Origin: Coffea arabica
Lineage: Eukaryota; Streptophyta; Magnoliopsida; Gentianales; Rubiaceae
Length of the DNA stretch: 64,000 bases
Direction of reading: 5' to 3'
Assembly: GCF_036785885.1 (NCBI RefSeq)
Contig: NC_092322.1
Location: 17,568,466-17,632,465, forward strand
Shown in pieces: positions 1 to 11,226 of the stretch. The translations under genes and the position numbers were made by a program. The stretch's first letter is position 1. Every line of letters starts with the position of its first letter. A model generated the notes under the pieces. That model had not been told where the DNA came from. It saw nothing but the letters and a program-made list of their open reading frames with translations, and did not search any database.

Positions 1-714
1 TCTCTTTTCTCTTTCCCTTCTCTTGGCCATTGCTTCATTCTCTTCTTTCTCTACCACTACTCTTCTTTGGTCAAAAGGATGGCCATCATGAGCCATGATG
101 GCTTGCACATCTTTTTTTTTGTTTTTGAAAAACAGATTTTTATTTTCTTTTTCTGATTTTTCTAAAAATGATTTTTCTCAAGAAAAATAAAAAAATAAAA
201 TAATGAATTAAAAAAAGTGATAAAATTTTGATATGTCTAGAGTTTCAAAAAAACTCAAGATAAAGACGTAAACACCAAATTGTTTACCTATCTCTTATAA
301 TTGCACCTGAGCTAAAATAACAAACCAACGCTTGGCTATAATTATTGAGCAAAATGATGCAATAACATTGCAGAAAACGTAACCGAACTCATGTAGAGCT
401 ACCTATGTATCCCACCATGGAAATCAGGTCAAACGTAGTTCGAATATAAGTGATTCACAATAAAACAAGCGCATTGAACATCTGTGATCTTTATAGAGTC
501 AAAGAAGTTTGAGCTCTCAGAACTTCTAAATATGAAACACAAAATAATTGAGAAAGCACAATTATTAACAAAAATAGTCAGGAAAAATATATTGTCATAA
601 TTAGAAAATGATGCGCGGAGGGATGCGGTTAAACTCCAAGAAGGGAGGTAGAAAGGTGCGCAGTGGATATTGAGACTCACCAACATGAAATTAAATTTGA
701 TTATCAATAAATAC
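1..714. other. AT-rich non-coding stretch
   Basis: This stretch opens with a pyrimidine-rich tract (about 1-120) followed by A/T-rich sequence. Short open frames exist but none shows a recognisable domain or splice context. I see no gene, RNA or delimited mobile element here. Confidence 0.5.
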
Positions 715-1541
715 CAGATTGGTGGGATAAGATCGAAACTCAATTAAGTGACAGATTGGTGGGATAAAATCCGAACCCAATGAAAATAAAAACGGTCGGT
801 GGGATAAAACCCAAACCTACCGTAGTTGGTGGGATACAATCCAAATCCAACAAAATAAAACGGTTGGTGGGATACAATCCAAACCCGCTGTGGTTGGTGG
901 GATACAACTCAAACCTAACAAAATAAATGATCGGTGGGATACAACCAAGCCCAACAGTATAAAATGGTCGGTGGAATACAACCCAAATCCGCCGTAATTG
1001 ATGGGATACAACCCAAGCCTAACAGAACAAACGGTCAGTGAGATATAATCCAAACTTGTCGTAGATCTCACTCAAACCCAATAGAATAAATGATCGGTGG
1101 GATACAACCCAAATTCGTCGTGATTGTTGGGATACAACCCAAGCCCAACAGAATAAAACGATCGGTGGGATACAACTTAAGCCCGCCGTAGTTGGTGGGA
1201 TATAATCCAAACCCAACAGAATAAAAACGGTCGGTGGGATAAAATCCAAACCCGCCATGATTGGTGGGATACAACCCAAGCCTAACACAATAAAATGGTC
1301 GGTGGGATAAAACCTAAACTTACTGTAGTTGGTGGAATACAGCCCAAGCCTAACACAATAAAACGATCGGTGGAATAAAATCCAAACCCGCCGTGGTTAG
1401 TAGGATACAACTCAAACCCAACACAATAAAACAATCGGCGGGATACAACCCAAGTCTAACAGAATAAAATGATTGGTGGGATAAAACTCAAACCCGTCGA
1501 GATTGGTGGAATACAATCCAAGCCCAACAGAATAAAACAGT
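715..1541. repeat. Dimeric minisatellite, ~68-bp unit made of two ~34-bp halves
   Basis: About 24 half-units follow one another. Each contains GGTGGGATA followed by a CCAA-type segment. Two half-unit types alternate: one continues into a CCGCCGTAGTT-like segment, the other into CCCAACAGAATAAAA. The higher-order unit is therefore about 68 bp, repeated roughly 12 times with moderate divergence. Several minus-strand open frames run through the array and give periodic Gly/Pro/Leu peptides, which I read as a by-product of the repeat and not as proteins. Nothing suggests CRISPR: the spacers are themselves repeats, and the genome is eukaryotic. Confidence 0.9.
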
Positions 1542-2218
1542 TTTAAAATAACTTCTGAAATCGTAATTTTTCAAAACTTGCCCCAGTGTAGGGGCCTTTT
1601 TCTTTCTTTTTTTTTTTATTTTTTCTGAAAATGTCAAAAGTGATGAACTTTAAAACTTGAAGAATACAATTGACAACTATCCCTTCAAGGGATTTGAGAG
1701 GCACATACATATGACACTATCATCTTCATTTTTTAAATACTTTTTTTTTCTTTCACAAAACTGATTTGGAATGTATTACCAAAATTAGAGCTCACTCTTT
1801 TCGATATTTGCCCTAGTGTAAATCATGTTTAACAAAAGCCACATTTTTCATACTTTTGAAAAGGCAGAATGAGTGATTACATAATACCACCACCATGTGA
1901 TCCCCTGTAATTTTTTTGGTCTTGAGAACCATGCAAGCATGATCTTTCGATGTCAAAATTACTCCCCAGGAGTTGCGCTGCAATTTGTCTTGAATCTTTT
2001 CAATTTTCTAGTATCAGTCAGTGACACTTCACTTTGTATTACAAATCAACTTTTCTAATGATCAGATTTGAATGAATGGCCTTTGAAAAAGAAAGATGTC
2101 ACATTTGATCCCTGTTGATGTCGTTCATTTGGAAATCAATGTTGACAGAAAAATAATTAATTTTGTTTTTTAAAGTTGGTTTCTTTTCTTCTATTTCTGC
2201 CCAGTTTTGGATAGAAAC
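1542..2218. other. Non-coding stretch between repeats
   Basis: A/T-rich sequence with a poly-T tract near 1600-1620. I see no gene, RNA or clear element boundary before the TAA target site at 2219. Confidence 0.4.
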
Positions 2219-2221
2219 TAA

Positions 2222-3220
2222 GGCCTCGTTTGGAAGGTGAATTTTTTGGGTGTTTGTCTAAAATTTTACTGTAGATTATTGTAGAAGTTGTAAGAAAAAT
2301 TTTTAGGTTGAAAACCTTTTTTAGATTGAAAATTTTTAGGTTGAAAATTTTTTTTTCTTTTTCATTCATTCTTTTTTCTTTTCTTTTCTCTCTTCTTCTT
2401 CTCCCTTCCCCCTCCCCCGGCACCTCTGCCCCTTCCTCCCTCTTCCTCTCTGCCCCTCTATTTCTCTCCCTCTCACTCTCCCTCTCCTCCCCCTCCCTGG
2501 CGGCCTCCGACGCTAGAGAACTTGCAGGCTGCAGCCATGGATTTTTTGTTTCATTTTTTCTCCCCACTCTCCTCCTCTTTTCTCACCTCTTCTCCTCCCC
2601 CAACCAGCAACCTTGGTCGCCCAGTAGCCGTAGGAAATTTTTTTTATTTCTCTTCCCCTCTTCTCCCTCTCCCTCTCCTTTCCCCTCCCCCTCGCCCTCC
2701 GACGCCCGAGTTGTTGCAGGGTTGAATTTTTTTTAAGCTTTGTCTCTTCCCCTCTCCTCCCCTCCCCCTCCACCCTTCCCTTCCCCTAGCTATGATCTGG
2801 TAGTGTGACCAGATCGCAGCCCTCCTCCTCCTGTGACTAGATCGCAGCTAGTGGGAGGGGGAAGATGGCGGGGGAGGCAGAAAGGAGAGGGAAGGGAGAA
2901 AGGGAAAAAAAAAGAAAAAAGAGGTTTTGGAAACCAACGGATCGGTCAAAGGGAGAGGGGAGGGAGAGAAAAAAAAAAGAGAACGGCCGGCACTGGCGGT
3001 CGGAATAATGACCGGCGCCGGAAGCGGTGGTGGAGGTGGTCGCCGGTGATAGAGGACGTGGTGGGTTGGGTGGAGGAGGAAAAAGAAGAAAAGTTGAAGG
3101 GAAAGTTTTTTGTGTATTATTTTGAAGTGTTTAGGTGAAAAATTTTGATAAGTTTTTTGGGGTTCCTGTAGCAAAAGTATTATACAAACTTGCTAAAAAC
3201 TTGAGGTTTCAAACAGGACC
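2222..3220. mobile_element. Non-autonomous PIF/Harbinger (Tourist)-like element, 999 bp
   Basis: The element starts GGCCTCGTTTGG and ends with the imperfect inverse CAAACAGGACC. It is flanked by TAA at 2219-2221 and 3221-3223, the 3-bp TAA/TTA duplication typical of PIF/Harbinger insertions. The inverted similarity extends inward for roughly 100 bp. The interior is unusual: about 2340-2800 is almost pure pyrimidine and about 2850-3100 is purine-rich on the same strand. Open frames here (2157-2567, 2308-2736, 2833-3174) translate to low-complexity Ser/Pro/Leu or Arg/Glu/Lys strings and are not credible genes. No transposase is present, so movement would need a protein supplied in trans. Confidence 0.75.
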
Positions 3221-3395
3221 TAAATCTTGACAAAATAACTAGAGTTTATCCCTTCCTTTCCCTCCCAATCCTTTCCTTTCCTTTCCTTTCTAAAAACTCA
3301 ATCCAAACAACAAAAACTTAATCCCTCCAAATCCTCTCCCCCACTTTCCCTCAATCCAAACAATGCCTTAGTTTCAGAGCTTGCTGTGTGTCCTA

Positions 3396-4390
3396 TGTTG
3401 GATCTGGTCCCATGAAATTGACCAACGAGAACAATAGGGTTCTTGACAATTTTTAAAAAATAATAAATAAAACAAATAAAACAAACAGAAAAATATAGAA
3501 TTTTACGTGATTCGATCGAATTGATCTACGTCTACGGATGAAGAGGTATCGGATTTATTATAACAAAAAGACAGTACAAAGAGAAGTAGAAAACCCTAGG
3601 AAATAATTCCAAAACCTAAATGGCACCTAAAATTGAAGATACAAAAGAGTCTAAATAGTACAAAATTGGTCCAAAGGCCCACTAATTTGTTCATTTGGTT
3701 TGATGTCTAACAAAAACTTATCTTAAATCAGGGCATGGATCCTCTAAAACTCTATTTAATTGCTAACTAAGGCACTTGGATTGGTGTCCTTAGCACATTT
3801 GAACTCATTTAAATCTACTATATTTATAACCACCAAAAGAAGAAATTTCTTTGTAAAACTCTCGATGTAGGGTAGAAAGACAGATGGAATAAATTTTCAT
3901 CTTGATATGTATCCAACATCGATAAATAGCAGACAAATAGCAAACATGCTCCACCTTTTTCATAAAAGTTTCAACGGATCCCAACGAACCACAAAAGATC
4001 CAATGGACCCTAATGAGTCACTAACGAACTAAGATGCAAAAAGTTCAATAGATTCTAAAAGGTTAAAAACATGAATATGGTTTTCTTGCTCTACCTTCAT
4101 CTAAAAACCCTCAATGAGTTCCAATGACCCATAAGCTCCTCTTCACAAAAAATCCAACTAAGCTCCGATGAGGGATCTAACTGAACTCCAATGGGCTCTT
4201 TTTCTAATTTCTATAGTTTTAACTTAATATCTTGGAATTGATATTGATAGTTTCTTATTGTCATCAAGAATCCAGACCCCGAATCTCTAATACCAACTTA
4301 TTAGGTTTGGCCCCATGAAATTGATGAAAGGTTTCTTGGCAATCCCAAAAAACAAATAACAAAGCAAAAGTAAATGAAACTGGAACCAAT
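3396..4390 (-). mobile_element. Decayed LTR retroelement remnant (minus orientation)
   Basis: Two related segments begin near 3396 and 4299. Both contain CCCATGAAATTGA followed by a CTTGGCAAT/CTTGACAAT-like stretch, as the 3' ends of two LTRs read in reverse would. Next to the second, at about 4277-4298, the minus strand reads TTGGTATTAGAGA, close to the tRNA-iMet primer-binding site TGGTATCAGAGC of plant retroelements. No gag or pol coding is left between them. The upstream LTR is cut short at 4390, where the next element begins. A TRIM-like element or an internal deletion derivative would both fit. Confidence 0.4.
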
Positions 4391-5063
4391 GTTGTTAAAC
4401 TTAGACTAGATAGCGACTTAGCTATACTACTGTGTCAAGGGTCAACTGGTTGGATCGGTTGAACCGTTCTCAAAATCCCGCTGACATTAGCATGGTATCA
4501 TAATTATTTTATATTTTTATAAGTTTTTGAAATATTGAAATTAAGTTCTTGGTTATATTCGGTCAATCATACAAAATGTTTCAAAAATATTAGACTTGTA
4601 ATCCAATATAAACCTAATAATTATATATAAAAATGTAAATTCATGGCTAAAATATGTCCATTTTTCAAAACTACTTGAAGAACTAAATTAAAATAAATTA
4701 ATGCAAGTTAGAATCACTGATACTAAATTGATAAGATAATAGGGATGAAAGCATCTTGATTTAGAGATCGTTCAGGAAAACAAGTGATTTTGGTATTTAC
4801 ACTAAGTAGGTAGCGTTTTTCACTTCTATTAATAAATGAAAATGTTACAATTTAGGTAATTCAAATTATGTTTGTGAAAAACAAAAAAAAATTAGAGAAC
4901 TGGATCATCCAATCTAATCGAGTCACTAGTTTGGCCAATTTTGATTGATTTTTTTTTTTTAAACAAGAAATAATTTTTTTTATTTCATACATGAATTTGA
5001 AGAAAACAGAGCAAGCAAATCAGGTTGCTGAGTACACAATCCATCCATGGATTTTAAGGACAG

Positions 5064-5127
5064 GTTCATATCAACAGAAGCCATGAAAGTTGTGCGTTCA
5101 TATCAACAGAAGCCATGAAAGTTGTGC
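5064..5127. repeat. Perfect 32-bp tandem duplication near the LINE 3' end
   Basis: The 32-bp unit starting GTTCATATCAACAGAAGCC occurs at 5064-5095 and again, identically, at 5096-5127. It lies between the MADS-like segment and the poly-A of the LINE. The identity of the two copies contrasts with the decay of the LINE ORFs, so the duplication may be younger than the insertion. Confidence 0.9.
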
Positions 5128-5172
5128 AACTTTGCACAATAATTCACACCCTCTATCATGTTGAGTTAAAGC

Positions 5173-5360
5173 AAATTCATAGCCAGGTAAGTCTGCATTT
5201 TGTTGTTTTCTGTTGTATTGTTTCCCAGGTGACAGAATACTTAGTTGCTGAAGCCTTTCATTTTCTGCTATCTTAGTTTTGAAACAAGCATTATCCTGTT
5301 CTAGCTGAATTTCTTTCTTTTGCACGGTATCCGTCTCCGCAGATATCATTTCGTGTAGAA
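5173..5360 (-). pseudogene. Possible MADS-box (AGAMOUS clade) K/C-region fragment inside the LINE 3' region
   Basis: Within the LINE 3' region, an open frame starting at 5562 contains HEMISAE, QKKEIQLEQDN and KIAENERLQQLS in that order. This is the pattern at the end of the K domain and the start of the C region in AGAMOUS/SEEDSTICK-type MADS proteins (family consensus resembles HEMLxAEIEYMQKREIELE then LRxKIAENERxQQ). In such genes this stretch normally spans two or more small exons, and here it is continuous, suggesting a spliced-RNA origin. The flanking parts of the frame (about 5562-5361 and 5172-5098) are not recognised. The likeness is by eye over ~60 residues, so chance or distant similarity is not excluded. 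Confidence 0.5.
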
Positions 5361-5680
5361 ATCCGTATCTTGCATGGTCTTGCCACTCAGTTATTGTCCA
5401 GATGACCAAAGTTAAGCTTTTGTTCTGCCCTGCCCAATTGAACAATTTACACTCAGCATAAATGTCATGAATGCTCAATGCTATAATTCTGTAGTTTGAT
5501 CTCATTGAGATTGGATTCCAACAATAACTCCGAAAAATCAGCATCACCGCCTGCATAGCCAAGATCTCACTCTGGTATTGCCGTTATTTGGCAAAAAAAC
5601 CTCGTAGGGAACATGACCAAAGTCCCACAGCTAAAGGAATATGAATGCCTCCTAACTCAACAGGCGCAGATTAGGGTAAC

Positions 5681-8600
5681 CTAATTTATCCAATTTGATG
5701 TCCCCGCGGACCAACCTTGGCATTGCGAAAACGAATCATAAACAATATTAGAACCTAACTCCGTCCCAATCTTGGATAACCGGTCTGCAGGAACATTTGC
5801 TTGACGATAACAATGGGTGACGGAATGAAAAAATTGTCGAAAAACTAGCAACTCCCCAACTCTCGTTGCAAACCCCATGGGCATCTACTAACCCCCTTAA
5901 CCATTTGGACTAAAACCAAGAATCAGATTCCAAGTGCAAGCAACTGAAACCTCTGAAAACACACATCTGAACTCCAAATAACAAAGCCTTCAATTCTGAA
6001 TGTAAGCTAGATGTTTCTCCCCAGTAACACGTAAAGCCTAACAAAAATATTCCCGCACTATCTCTCAACACCCCCCACCTCCACTCCTTCCCGGATTCCC
6101 CAAAAGAGCAGCCATCAGTGTTCAATTTAAAAAATGTTCAAAATAGGAAGAATCCATCTAACTAAGATGACCTTAGTCGGTTTCTTCCATCGAACCAGTG
6201 AAGCATAAAATCTTGGCCACGAGTATCTCCCAACTTCCATGTCCTTATAGTGCAACTGGAAAATATCACAGAGATCCAAAAAAACAAACCTATGCACTTG
6301 CATGGCGTTCAGCACCTTCCCTTTGCACAATGCTATATTTCTTGCTTTCCAAAGATGCCAGCAAATCAGCGATGGCAACACCTGATAAAGAAGTCTAACT
6401 AACTTGTTCTTAGCAGGCCGCAACCGCCATTGAATAAATGCATGTTTTATTGTTGAAGGAGTGGCAAACGCACCAACCTCGACTTGAAACGAGACCCAAA
6501 CCTGTTGAGGGATTTCACCAACACACAAAACATGATCAATCGAATCCAAACCAGAATTTTCACAACAAAAACATCTTGATGGTCCGCACACATCCAAACG
6601 TTGTAACTCCTCCATCACAGGCAGTCGACTAGACAACATCCTCATCATAAAAAAAGAGATTTTTGCTGGTAGAGCTTGCAACCAAATATTAGTTGAGAAA
6701 ATTGAAGTGTTGGAAACCTTTCGGACCAGATTATACGCAGAAGAAATGGTGAAGAAACCTGAAATATGTGAATCCCACACCATCCTATCAGGCTGATTAG
6801 AATGAACATCAGGAGGTGATATTTGCATAATCATAGAGACAATATTTTTCGGAAGCCATTGACGAAGCATTTGAGCGTTCCAATGACTATTAAAAACAAA
6901 ATCTGCCACTTTGTGATTGCCAAAGACCTCAACCCGCTGACACAAGGACCTTTGCCCATCCAATTCTCATGCCAAAAGTCCACCAAGCCATTCTGCAACA
7001 CCCACTGAATATGAGGATCTGCCAAAGACTGACACCTGACTAATCTCTTCCAAGTGCACAATTGCAAAGTTTGAAACTCCGCTTCACAAGAATGCAAATT
7101 ATATAAGTATTTAGAGTGCATAAATTCTGCCCAAAGAGATCTACGTTGTCTTAAAGAGCACCATAACTTCAACGAAAAAGAGTCAAACACATCAGATAAA
7201 GCCCTCACTCCCACCCCCCCTTCCGCATATGGCTTACATAACAACTCCCATCTAATCCAATGATATCGATAGCCCCTCTAATCTCTTCCCCACAAAAAAT
7301 TCGCAAAAGCTTTCTCAAGGATATTTAGAACACCCTTTGGAGGAGACGATACAGCAAGGATATGAATCGGCATAGAAGACAAAACACTTTTGAGTAACAC
7401 CAACCTCCCTCCAGGCGAAAGAAGCTTCTCCTTCCAAGAGAAAATTCTCTTTGCAATCAAGGTATAGATATCTGAGAAATAACTACTTTTCTTTCTCCCA
7501 GAATAAAGAGTACAGCCCAGATATTTAATCGGGAATGACTTGGCATGAAAACCAGAGATTTGTGAAATAACACGTTTACGAGATACACTCAAAGCATCGT
7601 GATCAATAAAGCAACTTTTTTGACGGTTAAGCTGCTGCCCAGAGACACTACAATAGTCCTCCAATACCCTTATAACTTTCTGCATAGTACTCTTAATTCC
7701 ACTACAAAAAATAATCACGTCATCTGCGTGAGCTAAATGCGTGACTATAGGGCATCTAGGAGGAACCTTAAAAAGAAGGAAACCTGACTGACCACTCAAC
7801 GAATTCAGCATCCTAGATAATACTTTATCCCCTATAACAAAAAGAGCCGGCGAGATGGGATCTCCAAGACGCAGACCCCGAGTTGACTGAAAAAAACCAC
7901 AGGGGGAGCCATTTATAAGAATTGAAAACCAAATATTGGAGATTAACCACCAAATCATATCAATCCATTGCTCACCAAAACCAAACCGTCGTAGAACTTG
8001 CAATAAAAAGAGCCAAGATACTTTATCATAAGCCTTGGCCATATCCAACTTTAAAACTACATTTCCCCCATGATTAGATTGCCGAATTCCAAAAATTAGC
8101 TCTTGAGCTAGCAAGAAATTATCTGAGATTTGCCTTCCTTCACAAAACAACTTTGCTGTGGCAAAATAATCTTAGGGAGAACCCGAGCCAATCTATCAGA
8201 TAAGATCTTCGAGACCACCTTATTTATAAAGTTACACAAACTTATCGGACGGAATTGTGAAAAATCTTGAGGAGAATTTACCTTCGGAAGCAACACAATT
8301 GAGGTTGAAGAAATACTCCGTGGCAGCACCTCACCACAAAAAAAACTAACCACTGCCGCATATAAATCCTCCGCCACGATATCCCACGCACAAGTAAAAA
8401 ACTTACCAGAAAAGCCGTCCGGGCCAGCAGCACTCTCACCATCCGTAGCAAAAACCACTGACTTAAGTTCTTCCATGGATGGAATCTCCTCCAAATTCTC
8501 ATTATCTTGAGCAGTAATTAATTTAGGGATAACATCAAGAATATCAAAGGATTCAACATAGGACTCAGACCTGAACAAGCTTCTAAAAAAAATTTCTGCC

Positions 8601-9777
8601 TCCCCTTCAATATCAGAAGTTTTTTCTAACCATTTTCCACTAGTTGACTTGATGCGATGGATTACAGATTTACTCCGGCGTTCGGCTACCACAGAATGAA
8701 AATATTTAGAATTTCATCCCCATCCTTTAACCACTTAAGCCTAGCTTTCTGTTGCCAGAACATATGCTCAACTCCATGAGAACGCCTTAGCTAGGCTTGT
8801 GCTTCATGTAACTCAACTAAATTGGCTTCAGATGGGTCATCATCATAACTCAACTCAGCTTTAAAAGCACGTTGTTCCGCCACCTTCACAGATTCAAAGA
8901 TATCACCAAACACGTTGCCGGACCAAATTCGTAACGCTGCCTTTACTTTCCGAAGCTTTTGTGCAAAGACATTTAATGGTGGGCCTGAAAATCTCCCGTT
9001 CCATTGGCATTTAATAACGTCTAACAACTCAGGCTTAGACGTCCAAAAATTCATAAAACGAAATGGATTAGGCTTATCGTCCAAATTTGTTACAGCCGAT
9101 AATAGCAATGGAGCGTGATCCGAGGGGTCTCTACACAAATGTTGAACGCTAAATTTCAACCCCAAGCTTGACGCACTCTGATTCATAAGCAACCTGTCTA
9201 ATATCTTCTATATACGGGCCCTGCCATGTCTATTATTGCACCACGTAAAGCTTGACCCCGAGTACCACACATCAAAAATCCCAGCCTGAGACATGAAATC
9301 CAAAAAATCCCAGCCCTCCTCTGGTCTAAACGGCATCCCACCCCTTTTTTCCTCCGCCGAGACAATAACATTAATATCACCCACAATAAACCAAGCAGAT
9401 TGCTTCAATTTGTCGACAATAAGGCTATTCCATAATTGTACTCGTTCAAGGGCCGTGCACTTGGCATGAACAAATGAGAAGATGATAGGCAACTCAAATA
9501 ATGCGGAACTAATTTGTAATGACAAATGCTGACAAGATTCACCAACTAGACTACAGCTAATAGAAGAATTGTAAAAAACCCAAATGTCACCTTCAATATT
9601 AAAGACGGCATGATCCATATTAAGTCTCATCCTAATTGAATGGATCTTTGCAGCTTGAATTTTTGGTTCGCAAATAGCAACCAATTGAATGGAGTGGTGG
9701 TGTACCAAATACTTCAGTCTACGAAAATTTGGGGCGCGCGACACACCCCTTATATTCCAAAATAGAAAATTAATCAT
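5681..9777 (-). pseudogene. LINE ORF2 (endonuclease-reverse transcriptase-RNase H), decayed
   Basis: The apurinic-like endonuclease occupies about 9777-9100 (FWNIRG, CEPK, GDINVI, SDHAP). Reverse transcriptase covers about 8692-7278 (AAGPDGFSGKFF, FRPISLCN, KLDMAKAYDKVSW, GDPISPALF). The catalytic YADD/FADD box reads HADD near 7715-7730, a change expected to impair polymerisation. A zf-RVT cysteine cluster follows at about 6500-6650, then RNase H at 6125-5681 (NTDG, ESDS, HCYRQANVPADRLSKIG). At least three stops interrupt it: TAG at about 9208, TAG at about 8791 (both probably former Trp codons), and one between 7278 and 7244. There are frameshifts near 8700, 8130 and 6940. It is therefore an old copy. 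Confidence 0.88.
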
Positions 9778-9912
9778 TGAGACAAAGCAGAAAAAGAATT
9801 CGAAGAAGCCTTAGCTTTGGATCGCAATGAACGATCAGATTTAAATTGAACCCGAACTCCTTTCTGCTTGCCTTGCGATACCACATGAAAACTTTCCTTA
9901 TGCTGGATCTTA

Positions 9913-11226
9913 TCATTGACCTTGAGCAGGTATATCTTCATCCACCTCTTCTTCCCCCTTCGAAACACTGATCTGTCCCTCATCTATGCGAGTTGGGACA
10001 AAAACTTGCTGCTCAAAACTCTGCTTCGGATCATCTACAGGACAGGGCTGCTCAACATTATCTGTACTAGCCAGAAATTCCAAATATTCTGTTTGCTTAT
10101 CTGGAAACTTGTCTCCCACCTCTTCAAGTGCGTGCTGAGGCACCATTGGCTGATTATCAGAACATGCACCAGTAGCAAGTTCTTTAGATAAGTCAATACA
10201 AATTTTAGGGCAGTCTCCATCAGCAGAACATTCTTCATCAAGAGTCGTAACTCTGGTACCTGCCGAAATGCCTTCCTTATCCACAACATCCACCTTATCC
10301 TTCTTAGAGTCATCCACCTTATTAATGATGTTATTTTCCACTCCTTGTCCAGGTTGTTCACCCTTACCAACAGAGCCCAGAACAGATGAAGACGCAGGTT
10401 GAAAGGCCAAATTGCCTTCATTTTTCTTGGAAATTAACGGCCTCTCAGATTTGAGATGCGGATGAAGCACATGACAATAATCCTGGGTATGTCCTTGTCT
10501 AAAGCAATGAGAACAATACTTAGGCATATTTTCCGGAATTAAAGCTTGCCAGAAACCTTCATGATCACCATTACCAATCCACACCCTGTGAGTAAGCTGT
10601 TTTAACAAATCTATTTCAACACAGACCCTAGCAATGCTTGGCCTTGAAGCTGCCATGGTTGCAGCATCAACAAACAATGGGCTCACCAATACACTCACAA
10701 TTTAGAATAAGCATTCTTTGTTAAAGTAATGCAACGGCAATTTTGGTAATTTAAACCAAACAGGAACCACAGAAGGCTCCTTGTCCACATGAAATGCAGG
10801 AGACCATTTAAAGACACGCATTGGAGAACCATATACATACCATATACCTCTAGCCCAAATCCGATGGAAGTCGACTTCATTTCCCAGGGTAATTACCACA
10901 TGTCTGGAATCTAACAAGCCCACCTTAGCAGCCTCTTTAAGATCAAGTGATAGAAAGAATTTCCTGAGATCCTCCATAGAAGGACGTCCCTTAGAAAATT
11001 TACCGACCAAAGCAAATTTGTAGGGGGCAGCAAGCGTGATCAAATCAGATTGAGAAAAAATAATAGCAGGTTCTCCCCTATGAGTTGAAGATACTGCCTT
11101 GACATTCAAAGCTGGTTGAGAAGCGGAATTACAAAAAAGTTCAGAAAATGATTTCTTTTGGAATGTGGGAGAAAGAAGAGGATGTCCTCCAACCTGGGGC
11201 TGGAGGACAGCCTGATTAGCCATCAA
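9913..11226 (-). pseudogene. LINE ORF1 (RNA-binding, gag-like) with one nonsense codon
   Basis: This is the nucleic-acid-binding first ORF of the LINE. Residues ~45-200 resemble the plant DUF4283 region (KFSKGRPSMEDL, and VFKWSPAFHVDKEPSVVPVW). A CCHC zinc knuckle follows (CSHCFRQGHTQDYC). The C-terminal part is acidic and hydrophilic. The frame opens at 11226 and is broken once by TAA at 10702-10704, after which the same frame continues to 9913. The knuckle residues are all present, so loss of function rests mainly on the stop. An overlapping basic frame at 9774-9983 reaches the start of ORF2. Confidence 0.8.

Noticed and set aside
817..1288. Overlapping minus-strand frames with Gly/Leu/Pro periodic peptides
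   Set aside because: They are translations of the 68-bp minisatellite and have no start context or domain.
715..1541. CRISPR-like array
   Set aside because: The units are contiguous and dimeric with no unique spacers, and the DNA is from a plant nucleus.
2157..3174. Several frames of 60-140 codons on both strands
   Set aside because: Low-complexity output of the pyrimidine and purine arms of a non-autonomous element.
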